Assembly: GCA_045576635.1 (NCBI GenBank)
Contig: JAZNGT010000002.1
Location: 1-33,412, forward strand
Reading direction: 5' to 3'
Origin: Congzhengia sp045576635
GTDB taxonomy: Bacteria > Bacillota > Clostridia > UBA1381 > UBA9506
Length of the DNA stretch: 33,412 bases
Shown here: in pieces, positions 1 to 7,439 of the stretch
Layout: the number at the start of each line of letters is the position of its first letter
How positions within the stretch are numbered: the first letter of the stretch is position 1
Position numbers and translations under genes: made by a program
Notes under the pieces: model-generated
Seen by the model: only the letters and a program-made list of their open reading frames with translations
Databases searched by the model: none
Told to the model about the DNA's origin: nothing

Positions 1-458
1 AACTCTCTGCAAAATACTGTTGAAAGAAGAATTGCACCTATAAGTTCGATTACAAAAGTTGTTTTTAATATAAAGCCTGTAAGTTTTACAATTCCGCCGA
101 CCTTTGGTGCTGATATTGCATCCTGCAAGGTACTTCTTTGCATAAGTCCGATTTTTCTTCCGGCAAGCATCGCCATTGCCACAGACAGTGTTACAATTCC
201 AAGACCGCCAATCTGTATCATCAAAAGAATAACAAATTGTCCAAACATCGACCAATGCGTTGCTGTGTCATGTACCACAAGACCTGTTACACACACCGCA
301 GATGTTGAAGTAAATAAAGCATCGGAAAAAGGTGTCATATTTCCGCTTGTCGATGAAATCGGGAGCATTAAAAGAATTGTTCCTAATATGATTGCACCTG
401 CAAATCCGAATATTATTATTTGTGAAGAAGAAAAATGCTTCTTAATTTTTGCATCCAT
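1..458 (-). CDS. TrkH/KtrB-type potassium transporter, N-terminal part
   Basis: The reading frame is open from an ATG at 458 to the window edge, giving about 152 residues starting MDAKIKKHFSSSQ. The translation matches the first membrane-pore-membrane repeat of the TrkH/TrkG/KtrB superfamily: a hydrophobic first helix, then the filter-like stretch TSTSAVCVTGLVVHDT (around residues 50-65), then a helix with QIGGLGIVTLSVAMAM and a cytoplasmic AGRKIGLMQR turn. Members of the family are membrane K+ (or Na+/K+) uptake pores that work with a cytoplasmic TrkA/KtrA nucleotide-binding subunit. No such subunit is visible here, and it could lie beyond the left edge. The ribosome binding site is weak (ggtgg). 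A candidate response-regulator-controlled promoter lies just upstream at 500-564. The family call is secure; Trk versus Ktr cannot be settled from this part. Confidence 0.9.
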   Translation of the reverse strand, partial: MDAKIKKHFSSSQIIIFGFAGAIILGTILLMLPISSTSGNMTPFSDALFTSTSAVCVTGLVVHDTATHWSMFGQFVILLMIQIGGLGIVTLSVAMAMLAGRKIGLMQRSTLQDAISAPKVGGIVKLTGFILKTTFVIELIGAILLSTVFCRE

Positions 459-499
459 AATCAAAACCACCATTCAAGTGTATCTTATTTCCTACTATC

Positions 500-564
500 A
501 TTGTAGCATAATGCTTTTTAAGATGGCATTAACGGTTGAATTCCTGCATTAAGATTATATTAAG
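500..564 (-). promoter_or_regulatory. Candidate activated promoter of the TrkH gene with direct repeats
   Basis: On the minus strand a good -10 box TACAAT lies at 505-500, but the hexamer 17 bases upstream (TGCCAT) is a poor -35. Upstream are two exact CTTAAT hexamers at 564-559 and 553-548, spaced 11 bp apart. A partial copy, CTTAA, lies at 522-518 next to the -35 position. Direct repeats with an 11-bp period next to a weak -35 are typical of OmpR/PhoB-family response regulators. The role is inferred; no regulator gene is in view. Confidence 0.4.
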
Positions 565-569
565 ATAAT

Positions 570-605
570 CCCTTTTCTTTGTTTATGCGTATCAAATTTT
601 GATAC
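570..605. repeat. Copy A of a ~37-bp repeat containing a palindrome
   Basis: This stretch matches 1300-1336 at about 31 of 37 aligned positions, including the shared blocks CCTTTTCTTTG and AAATTTTGATA. In this copy the right part, extended to 587-607, is an odd-centred perfect palindrome (GCGTATCAAA, T, TTTGATACGC). Both copies lie upstream of a minus-strand gene, TrkH here and the secreted protein for copy B. It may be a protein-binding site or a small dispersed repeat. Confidence 0.45.
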
Positions 606-610
606 GCTCA

Positions 611-639
611 AAAGGATAAGGCACGGTTTTCGCCGTGCC
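611..639 (-). terminator. Rho-independent terminator of the secreted-protein gene
   Basis: On the minus strand, 18 bases after the stop codon, the arms GGCACGG and CCGTGCC enclose a 6-base loop (620-639). They are followed by TTATCCTTTT. The GC-rich 7-bp stem with a U-rich tail fits an intrinsic terminator for the gene at 657-1211. Confidence 0.7.
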
Positions 640-656
640 AATTCTGTAGTTTATTT

Positions 657-1211
657 TCAATTCATTTCAACGACCATTTTATTTATATCACCATCTGAGT
701 CTACTATGATAGTTTTTGTTTTGCTCGGAGCTACATAGCCGAATCCGTCTATGTAGGCTTTATTTTTCTCTTCTATAATTTCATTTCGTATTTTTGTTTC
801 CTCATCGGTGAGGTAGCAGGTATCTTTTGCCATAATTTCGTCATTTGGATTTACAGGCTCCTGTGGGTTAGGCTGCCACTTAGCGTACAACACGTCAGGC
901 TTTGTGAATTTGAATGTTGTTACCTGATTCTGTTTTGTTCTCGGATCGGTGAACCATCCAGCGAATGTGTAACCGTATTTTGTTGGTATGTAGTTTTCAA
1001 GGCTGATACTTTCGCCGTATCTTTTTGTTATTGGCCTGATAAAGCTACCGCCATCCGATGCGAAGGTTAAGGTTACATTTCCTACGATTCCGAGTTCGTT
1101 ATCGAAGGTCACTCGGTATTTACTGAGCCACCATGGTTTTGCAGTTGCAGATGCTGTTGTTGTTAGCAGCATAGTCGCTGCCAATGCCGTACATAATACT
1201 TTTTTCTTCAT
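657..1211 (-). CDS. Secreted protein with one InlB-type B-repeat
   Basis: The protein has 184 residues. It begins with a classical signal peptide: MKKK, a hydrophobic core, then ASATA just before residue 25. Residues ~34-113 form a Listeria-Bacteroides (InlB B / Flg_new) repeat, recognised by FASDGGSFIRPI, YGESISLENYIPTKYGYTFAGWF and the closing VLYAKW. The remaining 70 residues (from NPQEPVNPND) are polar and match nothing I know. No LPXTG motif, S-layer domain or transmembrane anchor follows, so the protein is probably secreted or held non-covalently. B-repeats usually occur in large adhesins, so a short single-repeat protein is unusual. The ribosome binding site (gagagg) fits the ATG at 1211, and a terminator follows. 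Function unknown. Confidence 0.8.
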   Translation of the reverse strand: MKKKVLCTALAATMLLTTTASATAKPWWLSKYRVTFDNELGIVGNVTLTFASDGGSFIRPITKRYGESISLENYIPTKYGYTFAGWFTDPRTKQNQVTTFKFTKPDVLYAKWQPNPQEPVNPNDEIMAKDTCYLTDEETKIRNEIIEEKNKAYIDGFGYVAPSKTKTIIVDSDGDINKMVVEMN

Positions 1212-1299
1212 AAAATTCTTCCTCTCTGTTTTATATTACCTTTTCGGCAACACAAACATACCACAGAAGATGGCATAAGTCTACGAAGTTTTTTCAAAG

Positions 1300-1336
1300 T
1301 CCTTTTCTTTGATTACTGTGTATTAAATTTTGATAT
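1300..1336. repeat. Copy B of the ~37-bp repeat
   Basis: This is the partner of 570-605, with the shared blocks CCTTTTCTTTG and AAATTTTGATA. Here the palindrome is degraded (TATTAAATTTTGATA). It lies 89 bp upstream of the start codon of the secreted-protein gene, where a regulatory site would be expected. Confidence 0.45.
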
Positions 1337-1340
1337 AGGT

Positions 1341-1387
1341 AAGATAAGAGTCTATCCCTTCATTTCGGAGTGATAGACTCTTATCTT
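1341..1387. terminator. Long perfect stem-loop at the end of the ABC/DUF554 operon
   Basis: Two perfectly complementary 16-base arms (AAGATAAGAGTCTATC at 1341-1356 and its complement at 1372-1387) surround a 15-base loop. The right arm overlaps the DUF554 stop codon by two bases. Neither strand shows a strong U-run after the stem, so it may be an RNA-stability or Rho-assisted 3' end rather than a classic intrinsic terminator. Confidence 0.55.
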
Positions 1388-2087
1388 ATATAAGTTCCAA
1401 TATTAAATTTACAATGTTATAAATAATAGGTGCATATATAATTGCAGGTAAGAAGTCTGCAACCTTGATTTTGGTAATTCCCATAAGGTTTGTGCCTATC
1501 ATAATAATTAAGATTGAGCCGACACATGTCATTTCGTTTATTGCACCTGTACTCATAAACGGAGCAATTAGCCCTGCAAGGAGAACCAATCCGCCCTGAA
1601 TAACAAATACCGAAACAGAGGCAAGCATAACCCCGAAGCCAAGACTTGAAGCAAGCATCATTGAAGATACAAAGTCAAGAGTAGCTTTTGTAATAAGCAC
1701 CGAGTTATCTCCGGTGAGTCCCGCCTGAATTGAACCTGTAACGGTCATTGAGCCGACACAGAACAGAAGTGTTGCAGTAAGCAATCCTTCAGCAACAGAA
1801 ACATTCTGACCGTCTTTTCTGAATTTTGTTTCTACACTTTTGGCAAGTCTGTTTATAGCACCGTCAATATTCAGGAGTGTCCCTGAAATTACACCTAATA
1901 CAACCGATGCGATTACAATGAGAACATTTTCTCCGCATAAGCTTCCCGATATACCTATATACAAAGTGCAGGCACCCAAGCCTATCATAGCAGCCAAGCT
2001 TACTCTTTCGGGGATTCCTTTTTTAAACAATAATCCTATGCACGAGCCAAGTATTACAGTTATAACATTTATAATTACGCCTAACAT
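1386..2087 (-). CDS. DUF554 family membrane protein (YdfK-like)
   Basis: The protein has 233 residues and about seven hydrophobic helices. It starts MLGVIINVITVILGSCIGLLFKK and carries the internal glycine-rich MTVTGSIQAGLTGDN segment, both typical of DUF554 (YdfK-like) proteins. The family is a widespread set of bacterial inner-membrane proteins without an established biochemical function. The gene starts 3 bases after the ABC ATPase stop, so it is the fourth gene of the same transcript. A link to the transporter's substrate is plausible but unproven. The length is normal and there is no sign of decay. Confidence 0.85.
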   Translation of the reverse strand: MLGVIINVITVILGSCIGLLFKKGIPERVSLAAMIGLGACTLYIGISGSLCGENVLIVIASVVLGVISGTLLNIDGAINRLAKSVETKFRKDGQNVSVAEGLLTATLLFCVGSMTVTGSIQAGLTGDNSVLITKATLDFVSSMMLASSLGFGVMLASVSVFVIQGGLVLLAGLIAPFMSTGAINEMTCVGSILIIMIGTNLMGITKIKVADFLPAIIYAPIIYNIVNLILELI

Positions 2088-2090
2088 TTT

Positions 2091-2897
2091 CTACTCCTGT
2101 TTTTTTGAAAGCATAACCTTGTCGCTTGCAAATTCGCTTCCGCTTGCTTTTTCAAATAATTCAAGAAGTTCGGGAATGGTAAGTTTTTTCTTTTCCTCTC
2201 CGGAAACATCAACAATTATTCTGCCTTCGTGCATCATAATTAGACGATTACCATACTCGATTGCATCGTGCATATTATGAGTAATCATAAGTGTTGTAAG
2301 ATTATCCTTTGAAACAATTTCATCGGTGATTTCCAAAACCTTCTTGGCAGTTTTAGGATCAAGTGCCGCAGTATGTTCGTCAAGAAGCAAAAGCTTTGGT
2401 TTTTTTAGTGTTGCCATAAGAAGTGTTAAGGCCTGTCTTTGTCCGCCTGACAAAAGCCCAACCTTTGCAGTCAGTCTATTTTCAAGTCCCAAACCAAGAA
2501 TTTTAAGCAGTTCTTTGTATTCTGCTCTTTCTTTTGATGTGATACCAACCCTGAGCGTTCTTCTTTTCCCACGTCTTGCAGCAAGAGCGAGGTTTTCTTC
2601 AATCTGCATATTAGCAGCAGTTCCTGTCATCGGATCCTGAAAAACTTTGCCTAAATATTTCGCACGTTTATACTCAGGCAAGTGTGTAATGTCAACACCA
2701 TCTATCACAATATTTCCGCAATCTACGGGATATACACCTGCAACCATATTAAGCATTGTAGATTTGCCTGCGCCGTTGCCTCCGATAACCGTTACGAAGT
2801 CACCCTCGGCAAGATGAAGGTTAATTCCGTTTAATGCTTTTTTCTCATTTATTGTTCCGGGGTTAAAAGTTTTTTCAACATCTGATATATTAAGCAT
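2091..2897 (-). CDS. ABC transporter ATP-binding protein, TrpXYZ-like system
   Basis: This 268-residue ATPase has a Walker A motif GGNGAGKST (residues ~38-46), an ABC signature LSGGQRQ (~149-155), a Walker B LLLLDEHTAALDP (~169-181) and a switch histidine in LMITHNMHDA. The Q-loop region reads KVFQDPMTGTA. It pairs with the permease and lipoprotein of the same operon, an importer class (PF04392 binding protein) whose relatives include the predicted tryptophan transporter TrpXYZ of streptococci. It overlaps the end of the permease gene by 8 bases, implying translational coupling, with its ribosome binding site AAAGGGGG inside the permease gene. All catalytic motifs are intact. The substrate cannot be read from the ATPase. 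Confidence 0.93.
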   Translation of the reverse strand: MLNISDVEKTFNPGTINEKKALNGINLHLAEGDFVTVIGGNGAGKSTMLNMVAGVYPVDCGNIVIDGVDITHLPEYKRAKYLGKVFQDPMTGTAANMQIEENLALAARRGKRRTLRVGITSKERAEYKELLKILGLGLENRLTAKVGLLSGGQRQALTLLMATLKKPKLLLLDEHTAALDPKTAKKVLEITDEIVSKDNLTTLMITHNMHDAIEYGNRLIMMHEGRIIVDVSGEEKKKLTIPELLELFEKASGSEFASDKVMLSKKQE

Positions 2898-3822
2898 TTA
2901 CTTTACCCCCTTTATGTTTTCTCATATGCTTCTGAGTATATTGTCCTTTCCAATACGGAACTGCAAGGAAGATTGCAACAATTGCTGCCGAAAGGAGCTT
3001 CAAGAGGTTTGCATCCATTCCTAAAGTGATAACCGTTTGAATTACAATATAATAGATAATCGAACCGAATGCAACTGACAAAAGTCTTAATGCAAAGTTC
3101 TTGAAAATTTTACCGAACAATGCTTCGCCTATAATAACTGCAGCAAGACCGATAACGATTGCACCCTGTCCCATTTTAACATCAGCAAATCCCTGATACT
3201 GTGCGAGGAACGCTCCCGAAAACGCTACAAGTCCGTTTGAAAGCATGATACCAAGAACCTTATTAAAGTTTGTGTTAATACCCTGCGCGCGGCTCATATT
3301 AAGATTTGTTCCCGTTGCCCTTATTCCGCAACCCATTTCAGTTCCAAAGAACCAATATAAAAGTGCAATCAAAACAACTAGAACCACACCTACCGTTATA
3401 AGCGGATTATGGAAGGCAAACTCCTTAACCCAACGAAGCGAAACGAGAAGGTCTGTCTGATTAACATTTACAGATTGATTTGCTTTACCCATAATTTTAA
3501 GGTTTATAGAATAAAGCGCAAGCTGTGTAAGTATTCCCGATAAAATTGCAGGAATTCCCATAAGGGTATGCAAAAGTCCTGTTATTGCACCTGCCAAAAG
3601 ACCTGCAACAAATGCAAGTATCATTGCAAGCCACAAATTACATCCGTTTAAAATAAGTATGACAGCAACCGCGCCGCCTGTTGCAAAGGAGCCATCAACG
3701 GTCAAATCTGCAACATCTAATATTCTGTATGTGATATAAACACCGATTGCCATAATACCCCATATAAGTCCTTGTGAAAAAGAACCGGGCAAGGCATTCA
3801 AAAGTTGTGTTATAATTTCCAT
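2890..3822 (-). CDS. ABC transporter permease, TrpXYZ-like system
   Basis: I take the ATG at 3822 (310 residues, MEIITQLLNALPGSF). The alternative GTG at 3831 lies inside the ribosome binding site AGAGGTGG, which is 6 bases from this ATG. The protein has about eight to nine hydrophobic helices and the BPD_transp_2 (branched-chain amino-acid permease-like) pattern, with a DLTVDGSFATGGAVAV segment early on and an ATGTNLNMSRAQGIN cytoplasmic loop near residue 175 that should contact the ATPase. Proteins of this type usually form the membrane pore of an importer fed by a PF04392-type lipoprotein. It lies between the lipoprotein and ATPase genes in the operon. Confidence 0.9.
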   Translation of the reverse strand: MEIITQLLNALPGSFSQGLIWGIMAIGVYITYRILDVADLTVDGSFATGGAVAVILILNGCNLWLAMILAFVAGLLAGAITGLLHTLMGIPAILSGILTQLALYSINLKIMGKANQSVNVNQTDLLVSLRWVKEFAFHNPLITVGVVLVVLIALLYWFFGTEMGCGIRATGTNLNMSRAQGINTNFNKVLGIMLSNGLVAFSGAFLAQYQGFADVKMGQGAIVIGLAAVIIGEALFGKIFKNFALRLLSVAFGSIIYYIVIQTVITLGMDANLLKLLSAAIVAIFLAVPYWKGQYTQKHMRKHKGGKVNA

Positions 3823-3849
3823 TCTTTCCACCTCTGTTAAAACTTATTT

Positions 3850-3878
3850 AGCCGGAGAGAAGTATGTTCCCTCCGGCT
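3850..3878 (-). other. Intercistronic stem-loop between binding protein and permease genes
   Basis: The arms AGCCGGAG and CTCCGGCT form an 8-bp GC-rich stem in the 69-base gap after the lipoprotein stop codon. No U-run follows on the minus strand. Such stems often stabilise the upstream message or partly terminate transcription, so that the binding protein is made in excess over the permease. This role is inferred. Confidence 0.5.
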
Positions 3879-3891
3879 GAAAATTCACTGA

Positions 3892-4866
3892 CTAATTTTC
3901 TTCAATAGCTGTATATCCCTCAAGAGGTGTAATTCCTAAAGCTTCGCAATTCTGCTTATTGAATTTAGGAGTCTGTTTTTCTGCGTATTCGATAGGCATT
4001 GTGGAAATGTCAGCACCGTCTTTTAAAATCTTAACAGCCATCTTACCGGTTGTGTATCCAAGGTCATAGTAGCTGATAGAAAGTGTTGCAATACCGCATC
4101 CTGAGCAGATACCTTCTTCACCTGCGATTACAGGGATTTTTTTAGGTTCGCAGATATTATCAATAATACCCGTATTTTCTGCTACTGTGTTATCTGTAGG
4201 AACATAGATTACATCAGACTTATCTGCTGCTGTAGTGCAAATCTGAGCAAGGTCATTGGAATCTGTGAACGGATATAATGTAGCTGTAAGACCTTTCTTT
4301 TCAAGCTCTGCTTTAACAACATCTACCTGATACTGGCTGTTTGCTTCTTTTGAGCAGTAAAGAAGACCTACATTTTTAGCATCCGGACACCACTCTGTAA
4401 TCATTTCTGCCTGTTTATCAAGAGGAGCAAGGTCGGATGTACCTGAAATGTTTCCGCCTACTGTTCCGTTGAAGTTTTTAATTTCAAGAGCCACACCGTA
4501 TTCTGTAACTGATGTACCAAGGATAGGAATATCGCCTGTTGCTGCTGCTGCTGCCTGAAGAGCAGGAGTAGCGTTAGCCATAATTAAATCCACATTATTG
4601 GAAACAAACTGATTTGCGATGGTTGAACATGTATTCGGATCATTCTGACCGTTCTGGAAATCAAATTCAACTGCATCTTCGCCAAGCTCGTCAATAATTG
4701 CCTGCTTAAAGCCTTCTGTTGCAGCATCAAGAGCCACATGCTCAACAAGCTGAACAATACCGATTTTATACTTTGCGCTCTCTGAACTGTCACCTGAACA
4801 GCCGGTGAGAGACAAACAACCTACGCACATAACAAGTGCCAACATAAGAGATAATACCTTTTTCAT
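3892..4866 (-). CDS. ABC transporter substrate-binding lipoprotein (PF04392, TrpX-like)
   Basis: The protein has 324 residues and a lipoprotein signal peptide whose lipobox LTGC places the lipidated cysteine at residue 23. After a short Ser-rich linker comes a two-lobed periplasmic-binding fold of the PF04392 type: YKIGIVQLVEHVALDAATEGF, QNDPNTCSTIANQFVSNNVDLIMANATPALQAA, GTVGGNISGTSDL and VIYVPTDNTVAENTG. Family members capture small amino-acid-like ligands at the cell surface and deliver them to a BPD_transp_2 permease; TrpX is a named relative. It is the first gene of the operon with a strong promoter and ribosome binding site (AAGGAG), and is divergent from a LysR regulator. The ligand is unknown; an aromatic or branched amino acid is a guess from relatives. 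Confidence 0.9.
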   Translation of the reverse strand: MKKVLSLMLALVMCVGCLSLTGCSGDSSESAKYKIGIVQLVEHVALDAATEGFKQAIIDELGEDAVEFDFQNGQNDPNTCSTIANQFVSNNVDLIMANATPALQAAAAATGDIPILGTSVTEYGVALEIKNFNGTVGGNISGTSDLAPLDKQAEMITEWCPDAKNVGLLYCSKEANSQYQVDVVKAELEKKGLTATLYPFTDSNDLAQICTTAADKSDVIYVPTDNTVAENTGIIDNICEPKKIPVIAGEEGICSGCGIATLSISYYDLGYTTGKMAVKILKDGADISTMPIEYAEKQTPKFNKQNCEALGITPLEGYTAIEEN

Positions 4867-4942
4867 AACAAAAACTCCTTACATAAAATAAAAATTTGAT
4901 AATAATTAGGTTTTACCAAGTACTTGCTTTTTTCTGTAACAT

Positions 4943-4971
4943 AGTATATAATACTTTTTATCATCAGTCAA
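4943..4971 (-). promoter_or_regulatory. Promoter of the ABC importer operon, overlapping a palindrome
   Basis: The minus strand shows TTGACT (4971-4966), a 17-base spacer and TATACT (4948-4943), close to the sigma-A consensus. The -10 is inside the near-perfect 13-base palindrome AGTAT-tat-ATACT (4943-4955). The palindrome lies between the divergent operon and the LysR gene, a natural binding place for that regulator. The palindrome's role is inferred. Confidence 0.7.
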
Positions 4972-5023
4972 ACGAATAGTTTTAATGATTACCATTAAGA
5001 TTTTTAATGTTGGAGGATATACA

Positions 5024-5914
5024 ATGGAATTACGTAATTTAATCACTTTTATTCATGTTGCAGAGCTTGGGAGCTTTACAAAAGCCGGGGAACAGCTTGG
5101 CTATTCTCAATCAACTATATCAGTTCAGATAAAACAGTTAGAAGACGAACTTGGCTGTCTTTTGTTTGAAAGAATAAATCATACTATAACACTTACACAA
5201 AGAGGTCATGAGCTTGTTTCCTATGCCCATCAGGTTCGTACTCTTACCGATGAGTTCAAAGAAAATCTCGAAGAAGAAAAGAAGTGCAGCGGACATATAC
5301 ATCTTGTAACGCCCGATTCTTTGTGTGATGCTATGGTTACCCCGAACTATATTGATTTTCATACAAAATATCCTGATATTTCTGTCAAATTCACAACTGC
5401 AGATACAGCAGTGATGTTTGATATGCTTGATCATAATGAGGCAGATGTCATAATAACACTTGACAGTCACTCATATCATAAAGACTATGTTATTGCAAAA
5501 GAAGAGCCTGTTTCAATGCACTTTGTTGCAAATACCAAATCGAAGTTCGCCGGCAAAAAGAACTTATCCATTCACGATATTATTAACGAGCCGTTTATTT
5601 TAACCGAGTACGGTCAGGGCTACAGACGAGTTTTTGATAAAGAGCTTGCCAAAAAGTCATTAGAGATAACTCCAATCCTTGAAATCGGAAGAACCGATAT
5701 GATAACCTCTCTCATCGCCCAGGGTGATATGCTTTCCTTTTTGCCTGACTTTGTAACAAAGGACTTTATCGAATCGGGAGAATTGTGCTATCTTGATGTT
5801 TGTGATATGGATGTAGATATCTGGAAACAGCTTATCTATCATAAAAACAAATGGATGTCAAAAGCACTTAAAACTTTGATTGATTATATGATGGAAAATG
5901 ACTTTACAAACTAA
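5024..5914 (+). CDS. LysR-family transcriptional regulator
   Basis: The ATG at 5024 is chosen because GGAGG lies 8 bases upstream; the longer frame from 4985 adds 13 residues without a ribosome binding site. The 296-residue product starts MELRNLITFIHVAELGSFT and has the LysR winged helix at residues ~1-60 (AGEQLGYSQSTISVQIKQLE recognition region). A LysR substrate-binding domain follows (~88-290), with LVTPDSLCDAMV and DMITSLIAQGDMLSFLPDFV. LysR regulators normally control the divergent gene in response to a small ligand, so the ABC importer operon (start 4866) is the likely target. A terminator hairpin follows. Confidence 0.93.
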   Translation: MELRNLITFIHVAELGSFTKAGEQLGYSQSTISVQIKQLEDELGCLLFERINHTITLTQRGHELVSYAHQVRTLTDEFKENLEEEKKCSGHIHLVTPDSLCDAMVTPNYIDFHTKYPDISVKFTTADTAVMFDMLDHNEADVIITLDSHSYHKDYVIAKEEPVSMHFVANTKSKFAGKKNLSIHDIINEPFILTEYGQGYRRVFDKELAKKSLEITPILEIGRTDMITSLIAQGDMLSFLPDFVTKDFIESGELCYLDVCDMDVDIWKQLIYHKNKWMSKALKTLIDYMMENDFTN

Positions 5915-5925
5915 AAACAAAGACA

Positions 5926-5957
5926 AAGGGCGTGCCTCCAAAATGAGACACGCCCTT
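5926..5957. terminator. Bidirectional terminator between lysR gene and ACT-MBL gene
   Basis: The arms AAGGGCGTG (5926-5934) and CACGCCCTT (5949-5957) form a 9-bp stem with a 14-base loop between two converging genes. It is A-rich before and T/A-rich after the stem, so it can serve either direction. Confidence 0.7.
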
Positions 5958-5969
5958 AAATAATATAAT

Positions 5970-7415
5970 TTAGGAACTGACTGAATACTCTTTTTTAAAT
6001 CCGTGAGCACCAAAGATTTGCCATTTGCCAACACCAAGTCTTTGCATGATTGCTTCTCTCTCTTCCAAACACAGTTTTGTGTCAGTATCAACAGAAGTCA
6101 TAAGTATCGGTGCATACTGATTGTATTCTGCTTGTTCTGCAGTTAATCCATGAGTGTTGATGTAAATATCACCTGTAATTGCAATATGCTTTGAATAGTC
6201 TATCAGTACAATCTCACCGGGCAAGTGTCCGCCTTTGCCTTCATACACTTCAAAATGCAATTCTTCAAAATCAAAGAAACCAATCTGTGTAAGCGGTTCT
6301 GTAAGATTTTCCACATCACTCCACATTACAGTTATCTTCTGAGGATTTACCGTTTTATATGAAGTCAGGATTTTACAAATGTTTATATACGGTTTGTGGA
6401 GAGGATTGGATTCTCTGTATCCGTCCCTGCCTTCAAATTCATTTACAAGGCATTTAGCTGTTTTTGCGCTTGCAATTACCTTATCAAACATTGGAAGAAG
6501 TCCGCAGTGGTCAACATCCGCATGAGTTACAAGGATTGTCTTTTCCATAGTATCAAACTCAGGAAGTATTCTTCTGAATACTTCAAGCATTTCCTCAGTA
6601 TAGCAAGCATATCCGCTATCAACAAATAAAACCTTATCATTGCTTTTTATGATGATTGTATTACTTCCGCAAGGAGGCTCAACAAGAGTGATTTCCGTAT
6701 TATCAGTTACCTTATGAGTGCTTATACGGGGATTAAAGTTCTTGCCTTTTGAAGCACCTAAAAGCTCTGCAAACTTGCTGATGCTGTCAAATGTGCGGTA
6801 AGGCGATAATCCTTGTTCATCCAAGGTTTGCATTGCAAGGTTGACATGCACCAAAAGCTCACGACTCACTTCTTCTGATAGTCCCATTGTCTGTGCCAGA
6901 CCTAGAACATAAGTATTATAGAAAATACTGTTATCATAAACCTTTTCAGAGCTGTTATAATCTATCACACGAACCTTGCAAAGCTTCTCGGCTTCTTTCA
7001 AAAATTCCGAAATTTTATCGAAATCATCAACATACAAGCCCATTTTGAAATATTGATAATCTGTTCCATTCTCCTGCGAACTGATGTAGGAGATGTTAAA
7101 GTTGAATTCACTTATGAGTTCAAGTACATTTGTTACACTTCCCGGAACATCCGAAAGACAGAATTCTATCAAGACAACGCTTGTTTTATTTGTACCCGTT
7201 TGCAGATAACCGATTTTTTCAAGTTCGATATCTGCTTTCTTTAACTGTTCCTCTGTGCCTTCTGCATCAATAAACAAGGTGTGTGAATCAACCGCTTTAT
7301 TGTAACTTACACGGGTAATGTTTATTCCAAGCTGCGAAAAACATTTACTTGCTTTCAAAAACGCTCCGATATGATTAGGCATAGAGGTCACATAGGTCTT
7401 TTTCACATAAATCAC
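5970..7415 (-). CDS. Tandem ACT domains fused to a metallo-beta-lactamase fold
   Basis: The protein has 481 residues. Residues ~4-70 and ~78-150 are two ACT-like domains (VTSMPNHIGAFLKASKCFSQLGINITRVSY; then LIEFCLSDVPGSVTNVLELISEFNFNISYIS). ACT domains bind amino acids and regulate biosynthetic enzymes. Residues ~155-235 are helical and unassigned. From ~240 to the end is a metallo-beta-lactamase fold, with VLFVDSGYAC, the metal motif THADVDH followed by CGLL, and later GGHLPGEIVLI and AITGDIYINTHG. MBL enzymes of this sort hydrolyse thioesters, lactones or phosphoesters; the substrate here is unknown. The gene starts 24 bases after the acyl-CoA synthetase stop with a good ribosome binding site (GAGGTG), so both genes are read from the T-box-controlled promoter. 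A thioesterase or quality-control partner of the synthetase is inference. Confidence 0.82.
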   Translation of the reverse strand: MIYVKKTYVTSMPNHIGAFLKASKCFSQLGINITRVSYNKAVDSHTLFIDAEGTEEQLKKADIELEKIGYLQTGTNKTSVVLIEFCLSDVPGSVTNVLELISEFNFNISYISSQENGTDYQYFKMGLYVDDFDKISEFLKEAEKLCKVRVIDYNSSEKVYDNSIFYNTYVLGLAQTMGLSEEVSRELLVHVNLAMQTLDEQGLSPYRTFDSISKFAELLGASKGKNFNPRISTHKVTDNTEITLVEPPCGSNTIIIKSNDKVLFVDSGYACYTEEMLEVFRRILPEFDTMEKTILVTHADVDHCGLLPMFDKVIASAKTAKCLVNEFEGRDGYRESNPLHKPYINICKILTSYKTVNPQKITVMWSDVENLTEPLTQIGFFDFEELHFEVYEGKGGHLPGEIVLIDYSKHIAITGDIYINTHGLTAEQAEYNQYAPILMTSVDTDTKLCLEEREAIMQRLGVGKWQIFGAHGFKKEYSVSS

Positions 7416-7439
7416 CTCGTTTATATGCTTTGTATAGAA

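Noticed and set aside
1341..1387. A classic Rho-independent terminator.
   Set aside because: The stem is perfect but no T-run follows on either strand, so I kept it only as a stem-loop with an uncertain role.
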